A stretch of 64,000 nt of DNA, from contig JAAKBF010000125.1 in NCBI GenBank assembly GCA_012656075.1, positions 62,001 to 126,000 on the forward strand. The letters are read 5' to 3'. A program made the translations under genes and the position numbers. Shown here piece after piece: positions 45,442 to 56,889 of this stretch (position 1 is the first letter of the stretch; every line of letters begins with the position of its first letter). This DNA comes from Phytophthora hibernalis (taxonomy: Eukaryota > Oomycota > Peronosporomycetes > Peronosporales > Peronosporaceae). Below the pieces are notes generated by a model. That model was not told where the DNA came from. It did no database searches and saw only the letters and a program-made list of their open reading frames with translations.

Positions 45442-45646
45442 TGAAATGTAACTGAAAAGGGAGTCGTCTCTCATCGCTAAGAAAAGTAAACAAGAGATGC
45501 TGAAGCTTGACACAAAGGCCAATTTACCAACCTGCTAATTATACTTGACTGGGCATGTCAACTTGACCATTTCGAGCGAATTATCTGGGAGAAGTCACTC
45601 CATTTTATCGATAACGCAGCCGCTACTGATACATTCTTGACCCGTT

Positions 45647-48587
45647 ATGACGAGGAAAAGCGATGCAACCCAGGGCCCGACACCACCCTCAAACGATCAC
45701 ATCCGAGCCCCACGATTCGTGAGGCGATTGCCAGAGTTCCACGACTACGAGGTTTCTTACAAAACGTGTGCCGCTATCTTCGTGCTCGTTCTGTTTGGTA
45801 TCAGTGCTATCCCGGTCAAAGAGTACTATCTTGGAAGTTATGTCACCAAAGCTCTCGACGAAATTCGCGATGAAGTTGTTGCACGACAATTAAGCAAGTT
45901 GGGCGTCGTCATTAACAGCGTACACTACTTCGACACGTTCGATCGAAAATTGCTTCCTCTCATCGACCTCGATACGAAAACAAAACTCACACGCAAAACA
46001 TCCGGCGCGCTCTCGTTGACCGACTTCCTTGTTCGTGCCAATTTGCGTCGAGCCGATCTACTCGCCAGTCTACCAGGAGAGATTTTGACGCTACCTGTTA
46101 ATCTTATGAATGACTTGTATGCGCCTCTTTGCGGACCAATGTCAGATTCTTCAGCATCCTGGGAGACGCAGCCGCAGCATCTCTTTGGACACTGGTTTCC
46201 TTTGATTCGGCACGAGTTCTGTCGGGACCTTCACGACAAGTTTCCAAGGCATCGGTTCTTTAATCACCACGACAAAGCGCCGATTGATGACCAGCTGAGG
46301 CATGTCGGCAACGTTACCCTCGGCCTGATCAGTGTCGTCAATATGTCTGAAGTATACTTACGCCACTTTGACGATGCACTGGTTATCCGAAAAATAATGA
46401 AAAACGTGCAAGAAGGATACATGGACTTGGAGCTACCAGAGTACACGACCGAAGTTGCCGAGGCTATTACGGATTTGTATCAAGAAGGGATTTCGCTTGC
46501 AGACGTCATTGCGTTGTTGCCTGGATCGTTTGACACGGACCATGTCGCGCTAGTAGATGTGCTAGGTATCAGCGTCTTACTCGCGTATTATCTGGAGTCG
46601 CAGCAACTTTCTGTAGGAGTTAACGTGAATGGAGAGGCCGCCATTTTGGCTGAAGTGACTCATGCGACCACATCGTTCTTCACGCCAGACTTCTTAGTCA
46701 ACACTGTCGGGATGCACTTGGTATCGACAATGCACTTAGCACCATTCTGGAACTGCGCGATTCAGCACACAACCATGAAGAAATCCATTTCTGTCGCTGA
46801 TGTTGATGAAGCGGCAATGAAGCAGTGCGGAAGCGATATGGCTTTGATTATCCCCACGTTCGCTGCGAACCTGATGTTCCTGTTTCAAAAGACGAGCGCG
46901 ATTATGGTGATCTAGACAACACAACCACATACACACTGGGTCGCAGACGAGAATCAGCTGATGACTACGTGGCATTAGAAGTCCCGGAAAAACTGGAGGA
47001 TTCTGTTTTGTTTTCAATGGACGGGTCAAGGTGGGCGAAATCTCTCGACGACGTCGATTCTACATCTCAAACACCACCAACCCCTTATGGGTACCTGTAC
47101 ACACCCGATTGCCGCGGAATTGTCGACTTCGTCATGCAGCAGAGCGGTCGAAACGTACAAAAGTACCAAGCCTACGTGGGCGACGGACTCGGAAACTGCG
47201 GGTTTCGAGATTCCCAGGAAACGGAACCGCAAAGCCTGTGCAGGTTGTTTATGACATCAAATGAGATTTTGTTTCGTACCCTCAATGGTAGCATCATCGA
47301 GCTCCCCACCTGCGCATCATTAATCGTTGCCGAAGAAATCCAGTCCCTTGAAGAAAGCAACTTGCGCCAAATTGAGTGGTATATGATTGATTCCACGATG
47401 CTAACACGGCGTATCCGGATTCAAGACAACACAAGCCGCCAGATCCGCACGTTCCTACTGATTCTCAATTTGATCGGGGCTTCACACTACGCGATCGAGT
47501 ATATCGTCATTCTCAAGAGTGTCTGGGTGTTTATACGTAACAGTGTATATCGACCAGCGGCGGAGGCACTCTCGCAATCTCGCGTTGGGAGCGTAGATGT
47601 CTTCAACCACGCTTCCCGCTCGTGAAAATCGGCATTTTCGAGTTACTCCAGTGTGACCCGGCAGACGGAGCCCTGGGCCATCCCGGTACTATGGTGCTGC
47701 TTTATCTAGGTGCCATTGGGTCTCTCAGCAACATTTTCTCGCTCAGTTGTACTGCTCAGCTTTCGACACAAGAGGGCAGTATTGTCATCTACTGCGTGCC
47801 ATCCATCCCGATGCGAAGTCTCACGCTCGTGCTTACGACACTCAGCAGTAGCTACTGGGTCATCCGCGTCACACTGCAGACGCGGTCACTGGCGATGCGC
47901 CTCGATCATGCTGCACGCAACGACTTTGTGCGCTTTTGGTCGTTAAACGCAGTGGCGGTGCTAGTGATCCACTTTTCATGCAAGGCAGGAGCTGACCTTT
48001 TCTTTCGAGATGCTGAGCTCCATTCGGACCCTCACCTATACGCGCTTTTCGGAGGGTCATTGGTAGTTATCACGATCTCGATTGGATTTCTACTTGTGCA
48101 CGTTGCGTCTACCGACTCGTCAAAGTTACGAAATATGCTGCAGCAACGATCAACAAGAGCATTGTGGCATGAACCCTCTGTCCGAGACGCCAGTGGGCGA
48201 GCCTTTGTTGCGAAATGGAGCACGCGAGGCCTCGGTTCGGTGTTGTATCACTGCGCGAGCCCCCGCACGACAGCTAGAGGCATTTGGCAGTCGCCAACAA
48301 TTTGGTTCAGTTCTATCCAGGAAGCTGAAAAGGTTATGACCTTCAGCAGCATTCAACTGAACGGCATACGAATGCACCAGTTTGTTGCGGTACATTGTGC
48401 AGCAGGCGCCCATACACACTTGCAGACCGTCAAATGGTATCTCGAGTCAGGTGAGAATGGAGGTGTTACAACAGTTAACCCCGCACCGAAGACAGCTCGG
48501 GTGGCACCAACGGAAATGCACAGGTGCTCTCGCGAGGTATTGCCATGGGCAGAAGCAAATGTTGTCAAAGAGGAGGTGTCAAACTAA
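45647..48587 (+). CDS. Large multi-pass membrane protein of unknown function
   Basis: About 981 residues after adding one base to the A run at 46887-46890 and one to the C run near 47613. Not a family I can name; the arrangement recalls a large oomycete-restricted family. An N-terminal cytoplasmic stretch is followed by TM1 (AAIFVLVLFGISAIPV, about 42-58), then about 540 residues of probably extracytoplasmic domain. A C-terminal bundle of about five membrane segments follows (TFLLILNLIGASHYAIEYIV; GTMVLLYLGAIGSLSNIFSL; SLTLVLTTLSSSYWVI; FWSLNAVAVLVIHF; YALFGGSLVVITISIGFLLV), and a cytoplasmic tail of about 150 residues. No catalytic motif. The layout is receptor- or transporter-like, but function is unknown. 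Confidence 0.72.
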
Positions 48588-48859
48588 ATGGAAAATTGAT
48601 CGTATGTGAAGATAAACCAGTAAAAGGAACCTAGAACTCGTGTTGAAAAATTGACGCTTCTGTGGAAATGCCTCAAGCTACGATTTTCAGTGGGTAATGA
48701 AGAAAAGGAATTACGCGCAATGAACACGTATTCATCTTAGAAGTACATGTAGTAAACATTTTTGCGAGTCATCAATATTATCCGATTTAGTGATTATCTC
48801 TTTTACTCCCCTCGAACGTTGGTTCGTCCAGGGTGGTGAATCACCTTGACCCGCAGAAA

Positions 48860-50154
48860 CTACTTTTTCAGTCGTTCCTTTGTTCGTTGAACGGCCCTTT
48901 GCAGAGGACGCTTCACCACCTCCTCGGTGCGCTTGACAACCGCCTCAGTTCTCTCTATCACCGCTTCGGTGCGTTCCACCGCCTTACGAAGTGGTCGCAC
49001 CACAGATGTCGGAAGAGGTTTGAATGCTCCAGTCTTCGTCAAGTATCCATACAAGTACTCGGATCCTGACAAAACGTAGTCGTACCAACGACACCGCTGC
49101 TCACGCAAACAATACATACAAATCAGTGACAAAACTTGGGGGATATTGCACGATAGCGCAGCGTACAAGAGGAGATTCAGTGCCGAATCCGCGGGAATCT
49201 GCCAGGCCGCGTTGGTCAACGCAAGGCCAAAGACCGATAATTGCAGTGCCGTATTCACTTTGCTCAGCATCGACGGCTTCACCTCAAAGGCTTCGCTGTC
49301 GGACGTATCAAAAAATCCGGAGGATTCGTCCTTAGTCTTCAACCGGTGGTAGAATGTTCCACCAATCAGCATTCCGTCGCGACCCAAGATCAGCGCGGCA
49401 AGAGGAAGCGGCAGCAACCCCGTCCACATCATGCTAAGCGACAACGTGCCGATCAGCAGTTTGTCTGCAAAAGGGTCCAGGAACGAGCCGACTATAGATT
49501 CTTGGTGGAAGGTCCTCGCGACGAAGCCATCCAGCCAGTCAGAGACGCCTGCCACCGCCAGCACTGCAACCAAAAGAAATAAATAAAAAACAATAAGCTT
49601 ATCAAACACGTTTGTAAAATGACCAGAACTCAACACGTACAGCCGATGGCTGAGACGTGGTCTCCTTGGACGATGAGGTACGCCAGGTAGGGCGTGGCCA
49701 GGATCCTAGCGGTCGTAATAACGTTCGGCACGTTCACCACTTGGTGCATTGCCTACCACAAGTAAATTTCACATTAGACTAAAAACTGTTGGATCCAATC
49801 AAGACGCGGTCGTACGAGACTTCTGGCCGTCTCCATGTCCCTCTTGAGCTTCTTTTTGAGGATATTTGCCGCCGTCTTGGCCTCCAATTGTTTCTGCTGC
49901 TGCACCTGCTCTTCTGAGTCCTTCGAAGGCGTCGCACTCATTGATCGACGCATCACCAGCGTCCGCAAAGCAGCTTTATCGACCCCACGAGCCCCTGAAT
50001 GAGGCAACAGCACAGAAAACACGCGGCAACCATGGTCCAGTGGTGTGGCGAGATGCAGTCGAAGTGGTAGCGACCGCCAGCGCCCCAGAGACCGCCCAGA
50101 GGCCGCCGTAGCCAGCAGCAAACGCGGTGTCATTGCCAGTGAGGGGCTGCGCAT
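48860..50154 (-). CDS. CRLS1: Cardiolipin synthase (CMP-forming, CDP-alcohol phosphatidyltransferase)
   Basis: Three exons: 50154-49816, 49752-49641, 49563-48860. The introns are 63 and 77 nt, donors GTACGA and GTACGT. Phases agree, giving 384 residues with no run errors. A basic N-terminal presequence (MTPRLLLATAASGRSLGRWRS) indicates mitochondria. VVNVPNVITTARILATPYLA precedes the catalytic CDP-alcohol motif D-G-x2-A-R-x8-G-x3-D-x3-D, seen as DGFVAR...GSFLDPFADKLL, complete. The enzyme joins phosphatidylglycerol and CDP-diacylglycerol to form cardiolipin in the inner membrane. The C-terminus carries an unusual repeated heptad-like stretch (VERTEAVIERTEAVVKRTEE), probably an amphipathic helix. 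Confidence 0.88.
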
Positions 50155-50846
50155 GAATTAATACACTGTACTGAACGAGAATTATTTTTTCCACAACATT
50201 TGGATTGCATCCAAAATATTTGATTTTACAAAACAATTATTAGAGTCGAGATCAGATCGTCTTCGACTTAGCTGGGAATACATGTACCTGTGTTGTATTT
50301 TTAAATGTTACTCCAGCACCAAAATGCACATGCATCTTTAGGAAGTTGAAGCACCGCTTACAGTAATCTGCGTGAATAGGCAACGCCTGATATATATGGC
50401 TTGACAGGGTGTATAAGGAGTGCGTAAAGAGCAAAGACGAATAAGCTAATGTGCTTAAGTACCTCGCCCATCTCCTCCTCGTCTCGCTGTTGCTGGCATT
50501 ATAAAAGTTTTGCAGGAAATAAGTTGTACACCCGTTGCTTATTCACGCAAATTACTGTACTATAGAACCTGATCCAGCGATATCCCCCTGTCAAGGACTG
50601 TAAAGAGCTCTGTGCGATGGTGCCGGTCTAGTAGTCGCTGGAGATGTCGAAGCTTGCGACGTACCGTTGCTTGCTTATCACCGAGGTGCTGGCTGAATGT
50701 TCCGTGTGAACTGACAGGAGCTGACTATCTGGCTGAATGTTGCCTGGCCCGGTGGCTGAATGTTGCACGGATGCTAACCGAGGTTACAGGATCAGAGTTA
50801 CGCAGTACCGTGGAATTAATCCGTTGAGGGCTGTCCATAGCGTAAA
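50155..50846. other. Intergenic / remnant of an outer LTR element leader
   Basis: 50155-50450 shows nothing. From about 50500 a TATAAAA-like box (50499) and three near-copies of TGGCTGAATGTTGC (about 50690, 50731, 50753) suggest the 5' region of another, older retroelement into which the gypsy element inserted. There is no coding potential. Confidence 0.35.
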
Positions 50847-51033
50847 TGTAAGCCAACCAGCTACAAGTAAGTATGTGACTTAAGTTGACTATGGTATAGT
50901 GAAATACAATCAGGAAGATGTACGGCGGCTGTGGGAGCTTCTAGAACATTCTAGAAGCTCCCATCCGCCCGAACTGTGGGGACGGCAGTTTTACTTAGAC
51001 GCGCCCTCCCCAATAAACCCTCTTCAAGATATA
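50847..51033 (+). repeat. 5' LTR of the gypsy element
   Basis: 187 bp, TGTAAGCC...AAGATATA. Contains a TATAGTGAAATA segment and a long hairpin/HSE motif (50932-50963). The following CTGGTAGCACTTGTTGG is a candidate primer binding site. Confidence 0.88.
50939..50956. promoter_or_regulatory. Heat shock element TTCTAGAACATTCTAGAA within the LTR
   Basis: Four contiguous, alternating nTTCn/nGAAn units, the canonical binding array for a heat shock factor trimer, centred in a perfect 15-bp inverted repeat with a 2-nt spacer (50932-50963). The 3' LTR keeps three of the four units (GAATGTTCTAGAA, 56800-56812). It suggests stress-driven transcription of the element, as in the plant element ONSEN; this is inference from the motif. 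Confidence 0.65.
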
Positions 51034-51077
51034 CTGGTAGCACTTGTTGGTCCCAGCAACCTGATAACAAGGAGCCC

Positions 51078-51888
51078 ATGACGAACGCACAGCTACCCGC
51101 TGAGATCGATCGAATGAACCAAGCCATAGCTGGGCGCACCCGAGTGCCCAACAACTTGCCCAAGTTCACGGGGAAGAGAGGGAGGATGTACGCGAATGGC
51201 TGTTCCAAATCGAGAACGCATGCCGCATCAACGTTTTCGTGATCGAAGACTCAAGCACGCGTTTATAGGGAATCGCCGGGTCAGCTATGGAGAAGCGAGC
51301 CTGAGGGTGTTTCTTACACTGGCCTTCGACGATGAGTGTGGAGAGCAAACGTGGGGGATTTTCCGTGAGCATGTGCTCCAGCACTTCGAAGCGTCGAACT
51401 ACCAAGCTGTTCATCGGGAGAAGCTTCAACGTCTGAAGCAGACAACCGATATCGAGACCTACAACGGTGAATACTCAGCCCTGATATTTCGAGTGGAAAG
51501 CGTGAGTACGCTCGATCAGGTGCTTAACTACGCGAACGGACTGAAACCTCGAACTCGCAGCTACGTGACGCTCGAGAACCCGGAGGCGTTGAGCGATGCT
51601 ATGAACTTACCTGTCAAGTACGATGTGACACACTTTGTAGATGAGCTTCGTGAACATCAGGTTCGTCCTGACAACACGAATTCTTTTCGCGACCCGACTC
51701 ATGGAAATGGGAAGACATTCAAAGGAAAGTCTTTCCGTGGGAAAGGACGATTCAAGCCAAACGCCAAGCCCAAGCACTCCGAAGATCGTACCTGCTTCTT
51801 CTGTAAGAAGCCTGGACATGTGAAGGCCGACTGCTTTTCGTGGAAGAAGGAACAAAGCAAGCAGGGAAACGAGCAACCACGTCAGTGA
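51078..51888 (+). CDS. Gag polyprotein of the gypsy element
   Basis: Starts MTNAQLPAEIDRMNQ at 51078. One-base G-run deficits near 51180 and another error near 51260 split it, after which 51280-51888 is open. It contains a capsid-like region (FFREHVLQHFEASNY ... YNGEYSALIFRVESV), a basic stretch (FKGKSFRGKGRFKPN) and a CCHC zinc knuckle CFFCKKPGHVKADC that binds the RNA genome. It ends with TGA at 51886-51888. The protease frame overlaps upstream of this stop, so pol is reached by frameshift or the stop reflects another run error. Confidence 0.75.
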
Positions 51889-51901
51889 AAGGGGTCCTGA
51901 C

Positions 51902-54900
51902 GTGGGCGAGAGCGTAACCGGAACAACTAAATTTGAGAATATCAGCCTTAATGTTCTGTGTGAAAACCCTCTGGTCTACAAGTCACGTCCGTTGTTCTCC
52001 GTTAATGGTGAATTAAACGTGGGTGCCAAGAGTGTAGCGAGTCGGAGAATGCTGCTGGATTGCGGAGCTACCACGGTGTACGTGTCGAAATGTTGGGTCG
52101 AGGAACACCAGTTGCACACGACGAAATTTACCGACAAGAGTATTCGTGTCAAACTTGGAGATAACCAAATTGTGGAAGCGGAATTGGAGATTCTGCGAAT
52201 GTACATCGCAATATCGGGACTTGATGAGACTTGCAAGTGTGTGGCTGTAGTCTATGCGATACCAGATGAATTTGACTGCATCATTGGGATACCATTCTTC
52301 GAGGACATGCAGCCGCAGCTTGATTGGAGAGATCGACGAATTGAAGGGACACAAATGAAGACTCTGTGCTGGGAACGAACAGGTGAAACCTGTGGACCGA
52401 TCGAGGAAAGCGGACCGGTGATTGCCTCCGTGTTTCGGAGATCTGTCGGGGCGAAATGCCTATCGGCGAAAAACCCGATCCCTGTCGAGGCGCCGCGCTG
52501 GAAACGGATGTGAAGTCCACGGTCAAAACTGTTGGTAACACGGTGCAGAAGAAAACCCCTAGTGTTGTCTGTGGAGAACAAGACGACGCGCTGGAGAGCA
52601 AAGGCTCGGCTGTAGAAAACGATGCGGAAGCATCAAAGCGCGATGACACTATACGAGAAGCTGTAGAAAGTAGCAGTGTCAGGGTAAAGGTACCATCGTG
52701 GAGAAGATGTTCACGATGGGTGTTGTAGACGAAAGTGGTCTACAGACGAAGTACATCACCCGCAAGAAACTGCTGAAGTTCCTGCGAATCAAGACCAAAT
52801 CAATTGAGGAACCGGATTTCATGTTGGTGCTGTCGAATACGACGATCAAGCAAGTGGCTCGTTCACTGCAGTGGCAAGATTAACAGGAAAACGTCGTATC
52901 TGCTAAAGCGCAGCGATACCTCGAAACGGACTGGGAAAATGTTCGAGATAATCCTGCCTTCGACCTTCTAACCGGATAGAAGGACAACGTTTTTGTCCGG
53001 ATCTACTGGAAGGTTTGCCGGAGAAACGTGACATTGAACACCGGATCGACGTAAAAGATCCAAACCGCGCGATGTACAGACAACAATGGCGCCAGTCACC
53101 AGTGCAGCAACGTGAAATTGCACGATGGGTCATTGACATGGAAAAGAAGAAGCTCATCCGACCAAGCATCAGTCCACACGCTGCTCCAACATTATGTGTA
53201 CGGAAACCTGTCGGGTGGCGGATTGTTCATGATTATCGATACTTGAACATGAACACGATTCTTCAAAGTATTCCCATGACTCGGAAGGAAGATATCCTGG
53301 ACGCCATGTCCGGTGCGTACTGGTTTTCCACAATGGACCTGATGCCAGTCTATTACCAAGTTCGTATGCGCAAGGAAGACATCAAGTTCACAGCGTTTCA
53401 AGCACCAAGTGGACTATGGGAATATCTGGTGTTACCCATGGGTGTCTGCAACGCGCCAGCGACGATGCATCGGTTGACATCGAAGATTTTCAGAGGACTG
53501 AAGAAATACGAAGTTATTTTATGACGATATATACATCTTCACGAAGTCGCCGAAGATCGAAGATCACTTAGAAGCGTTGCGCGACACGTTGAACATCCTG
53601 CGTAGCAACAGGCTAAATGTGAAGTTGTCCAAGTGTTTCTTCTGTGCCGATGAGATTCCGTGTCTAGGACGTGATGGGGTACGTATGGATCCAGACAAAG
53701 TGCAAACGATCAAGGATTGGCCAGTACCACGAACACAAGAGGATCTTCACAGCTTTCTTGGTCTTACTGGCTACGTCCAGCACTTCTGCCCGGAGTATGC
53801 CCCCTTTACAGCGTCAATGTTCGCACTTCTGAAAAGAAGAACAAGCGTAACGCGCAGATCCGCTTCAGTAAAGAGCAGTTGAAGAACTTCAAGGAGCCGA
53901 AACGACGGTTGTGCAATCCACCAGCGCTGCACCTACCAGACTACAGCAAGCCAATGCATCTTCGTACAGATGCCAGTAAGTTCGCGGTTGGTGGAGGCTT
54001 AGTGGACGGAGTTGAACGTCCTCTCGCGTACACAAGTCGCAAGATGAAATCAGCGGAGCTCAACTACCCAACACAACAGCAAGAACTCTTGGCGATCGTC
54101 AATACACTAGCAGCCTTTCGGATCTACTGTCTGGACAAACCTCCAATTGTCGAAACGGATCATAAGAAGACTGTGATAGTCGAAGGGGTTGCTCGATTCT
54201 TCACTGATGCCATCTGGAAGATGCCCGGCATGCCATCAAACATCGTATCTGATCGCGATAGGAAGTTTGTGTCCAAATTCTGGCAGCACGTCTTCAAATC
54301 CATCGGAACGGAGCTAAGCATGACCGTAGCGCACCGAGCACAAGGCGATGGACAAACAGAGCGAATGAATGGAACGCTGGAGGAGCATCTCCGCTGCTTT
54401 GTCAGTCCATTGCAAGATGATTGGGACGCTCATCGCTAAGTTCGCAATTAACTCGACGGTCAACTTCAGCACGAAACTAGCTCCGTTCGAGGCGGATCTG
54501 GGCTATATTCCGCTGAACCCACTTCAACTCACAGCCGAACAAATCGTAAGTATACCGAAGAGTCGTCAAGGCGCCGAGTTCCACGAGCGCCAAGCATCAA
54601 TTCTGCTACGCTGTCGCGACGCATTAGCAGAAGCACAAGAACGGATCCGTAACATTAACGACCGGAACCGTGAGGAAGAAGTATTCAAAGTTGAGGATCA
54701 GGTCTACTTGAGCACGTAGAATCTCGACCCGAAACACTCCGGCCTGCCGAATTCAACAAAGTTTGGTCCGAAGTGGATTGGTCCGTACACAGTCGTACGG
54801 AGGGTGCATAATCACGCCTACGAACTGAACATCCAGGCAGGAAACAAACTCCACCCAGTTTTCAACACTGGCTCATTGAAGCCGTACAAGGATTCCACTC

Positions 54901-55121
54901 GGATATCAAGACCAGGTGAAGTCAATCTGGCAGACGGCACTATCGGTCAGATAGTCAAGCGCCTTCTCCGAAAACGTCGTCGGAAACAGCGTACAGAATT
55001 CCATGTGGAGTGGGTGGGTGAAGAGAAAACAACATGGGAGCCAGTGGAGAATCTCGCACAAATTCCAGACCTCATTGCAAATTTCGAGGCAACCAGGAGA
55101 AAGAAGTGGCGAAGACGATGA
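51902..55121 (+). pseudogene. Pol of the gypsy element: protease, RT, RNase H, deleted integrase, chromodomain
   Basis: Aspartic protease at about 52050 (LLDCGATTVYVS, with Cys in place of the usual Ser/Thr of DSG/DTG). RT at 53015-53690 (WRIVHDYRYLN, FSTMDLMPVYYQV, catalytic YDDIYIF spanning 53518). RNase H at about 53930-54170 (LRTDASKFAVGG). The sequence then jumps from VETDHKK straight to integrase KTVIVEGVARFFTDAIWK, so the end of RNase H, the integrase zinc finger and the first catalytic Asp are gone. The second Asp (IVSDRDRKF) and Glu (GQTERMN) remain. The C-terminus is a chromodomain (QRTEFHVEWVGEEKTTWEP), defining a chromovirus. Several one-base run deficits are present, but the integrase deletion is real at the protein level. 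Confidence 0.85.
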
Positions 55122-55184
55122 GCAATACTGAAGGGGTCTGAAAGACCTACTCGTATTCCCGGCTTACATCTCATTTGGCTGCCA

Positions 55185-56554
55185 TTACTGTTGCTGTTGC
55201 ATCAGACGTTTCGCACGCTTGCACTGTGTCTTGGACTTGCGCTTCCCACCGCGACACTTGAATCCCGGGTTTAGCTCGACGCAGCACACCCATTTCACGT
55301 TCTTGATCCATCGCTGGTAGCTGAGACGGAGGACAACCACTGACGGATCGTGACTGGTGTCATAATCATCGAGCATGATAAGTCGCTTTCCAGGTCCATG
55401 CGAGATCACAACGAAGCCGTGTCCGAGCCCATCTTCGCCAGCACTCACGATATAAACTCCGGCCTCCAGCTTTGCGTAGAATTCACGGAATGTACGAAGG
55501 TTGGAGCTCGAACTCGAATGAATGTTGACCATCAAGCGATCGTAATTCAATGACACGCTTTTAACGCTGCAGCAGCTTGAAAAATTGGGTGACGTCCTCG
55601 CGTGACACACCATACTGGATAGCAGGGGTCGTGGTTTTCGAACGCATCCCAAGTTTCCATTGTGATCAATTTTGGCTGGCCAAGATAGTACAGCGCTGAC
55701 CGGAGAGTATCCATAAAGCAAGTTCCCGCTTCCGAAGCAACATCACGCTCCGTGTACCACGAGGTAAAAGATCCCGAATTGCCATATGCCTTCAATTCGT
55801 CCACTCTCTGTATCATGGGGCGGGTCGTAGCGTTCTCCAGCTGCTCAGCCCAGACCCAGCTCGTTTATCCTTCCAATGAACTAAATAACAACGATGCGGG
55901 GTCTCACCTTGAGCATCAAGCAAGCACACGATGGGAGCATCAGAACCGTAATCCCACGGAGCATCTGGGTTGACGACGTTTCGGTGGTTCATTGACGGAT
56001 GACGAGCCGGTGGTGCATGCAGTGGCGGGTGACAAAAATATGTTGCATCGCCGCGGCGCAAGCGGGCGCGACGCGTACGGTTCAAGTCGCCGTCATCATC
56101 GCTTTCATCGAAAAGACCCTTCTCAGCCGCCGTTGTACAAGTTCCAGAAGCAATTTGGCGTTTATCAGATTTTTCTGAGTCTGAGTCTGATTCTACATCT
56201 GTGGTTTCCATCAAAATCTCGTACACGAGCTCAGAAAGGGACATCGAAGGTTTAAGTGTCGTGGGTGGGTAGGAATCACTTCAGGCGCCGCGGAGCCATC
56301 ATCAGACAGCACAGGGAAGCCACGGGCGAGGAGTCCACTCAAGAAACCGGGCTCGCCTTAAAAGCTGGCATCTTGCTGTTCGCATCAATCGCATCACACA
56401 ATTCCTCTGCGGAGCCACTATCTTCAACATGAAGACCAATAGGATGCATCACAGGCGGGGGCGACGAAGGTGGCCGAGCAGGGGACGCAAGGAGAGGTAG
56501 GTCAAGAGAAATAGCCTCAGCAGGCGCGACAGGGCGTGTCATTTGCAGCAGCAC
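55185..56554 (-). CDS. Antisense extra gene in the gypsy element: chromo-like plus Cys/His/Asp hydrolase-like domain
   Basis: Minus strand, between the end of pol (55121, convergent) and the 3' LTR. Three pieces (56244-55813, 55816-55547, 55721-55185) join into one frame; adding one G near 55843 links the first two, and a break near 55600 is not resolved. A possible N-terminus lies at 56554-56339. Order: acidic Ser/Asp region, a chromodomain-like segment (HRCYLVHWKDK ... VWAEQLENATTRPMIQRVDE), then TERDVASEAGTCFMDTLRSA, where Cys heads a helix, and finally GLGHGFVVISH and RLIMLDDYD. The order Cys-helix, His-strand, Asp resembles papain/OTU/C48-like cysteine peptidases. The family is not identified and the catalytic assignment is inference. 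It lies fully inside the duplication-bounded element. Confidence 0.5.
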
Positions 56555-56702
56555 AGGACCTACTCGAGCCCGAAGGAATCAGACCGCTCAGCGAGCGGCA
56601 TGAGGCAAGCGGGTCAAGCTAATCCCAGCGACAGTAGTTCACCCCGAAGCGCGATCAGGAATGATGAAGCCAAAGGGTCGCGCAGGACAGAAGAAGGGTG
56701 AG

Positions 56703-56889
56703 TGTAAGCCAACCAGCTACAAGTAAGTATGTGACTTAAGTTTACTATGGTATAGTGAAATACAATCAGACAGATGTACGGCGGCTGTGGGAGCATCTAG
56801 AATGTTCTAGAAACTCCCATCTGCCCGAACTGTGGGGGCGGCACTTTTATTTTGTCGCGCCCTCCCCAAGAAACCCTCTTCAAGATATA
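56703..56889 (+). repeat. 3' LTR of the gypsy element
   Basis: 187 bp, same ends as the 5' LTR. Followed by the GTAAA target duplication at 56890-56894. Confidence 0.88.

Larger units (their letters stand above)
50847..56889 (+). mobile_element. Ty3/gypsy chromovirus, 6,043 bp, LTRs and target duplication intact
   Basis: Two colinear 187-bp LTRs (50847-51033 and 56703-56889, no length difference, about 14 substitutions by eye) enclose gag, protease, RT, RNase H, integrase and chromodomain on the plus strand and an extra gene on the minus strand. The 5-bp GTAAA immediately precedes the left LTR (50842-50846) and follows the right LTR (56890-56894), a clean target-site duplication. The LTRs begin TG but end TA. 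Divergence near 7.5% indicates an old insertion. Integrase is internally deleted, so the element is non-autonomous. Confidence 0.9.
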
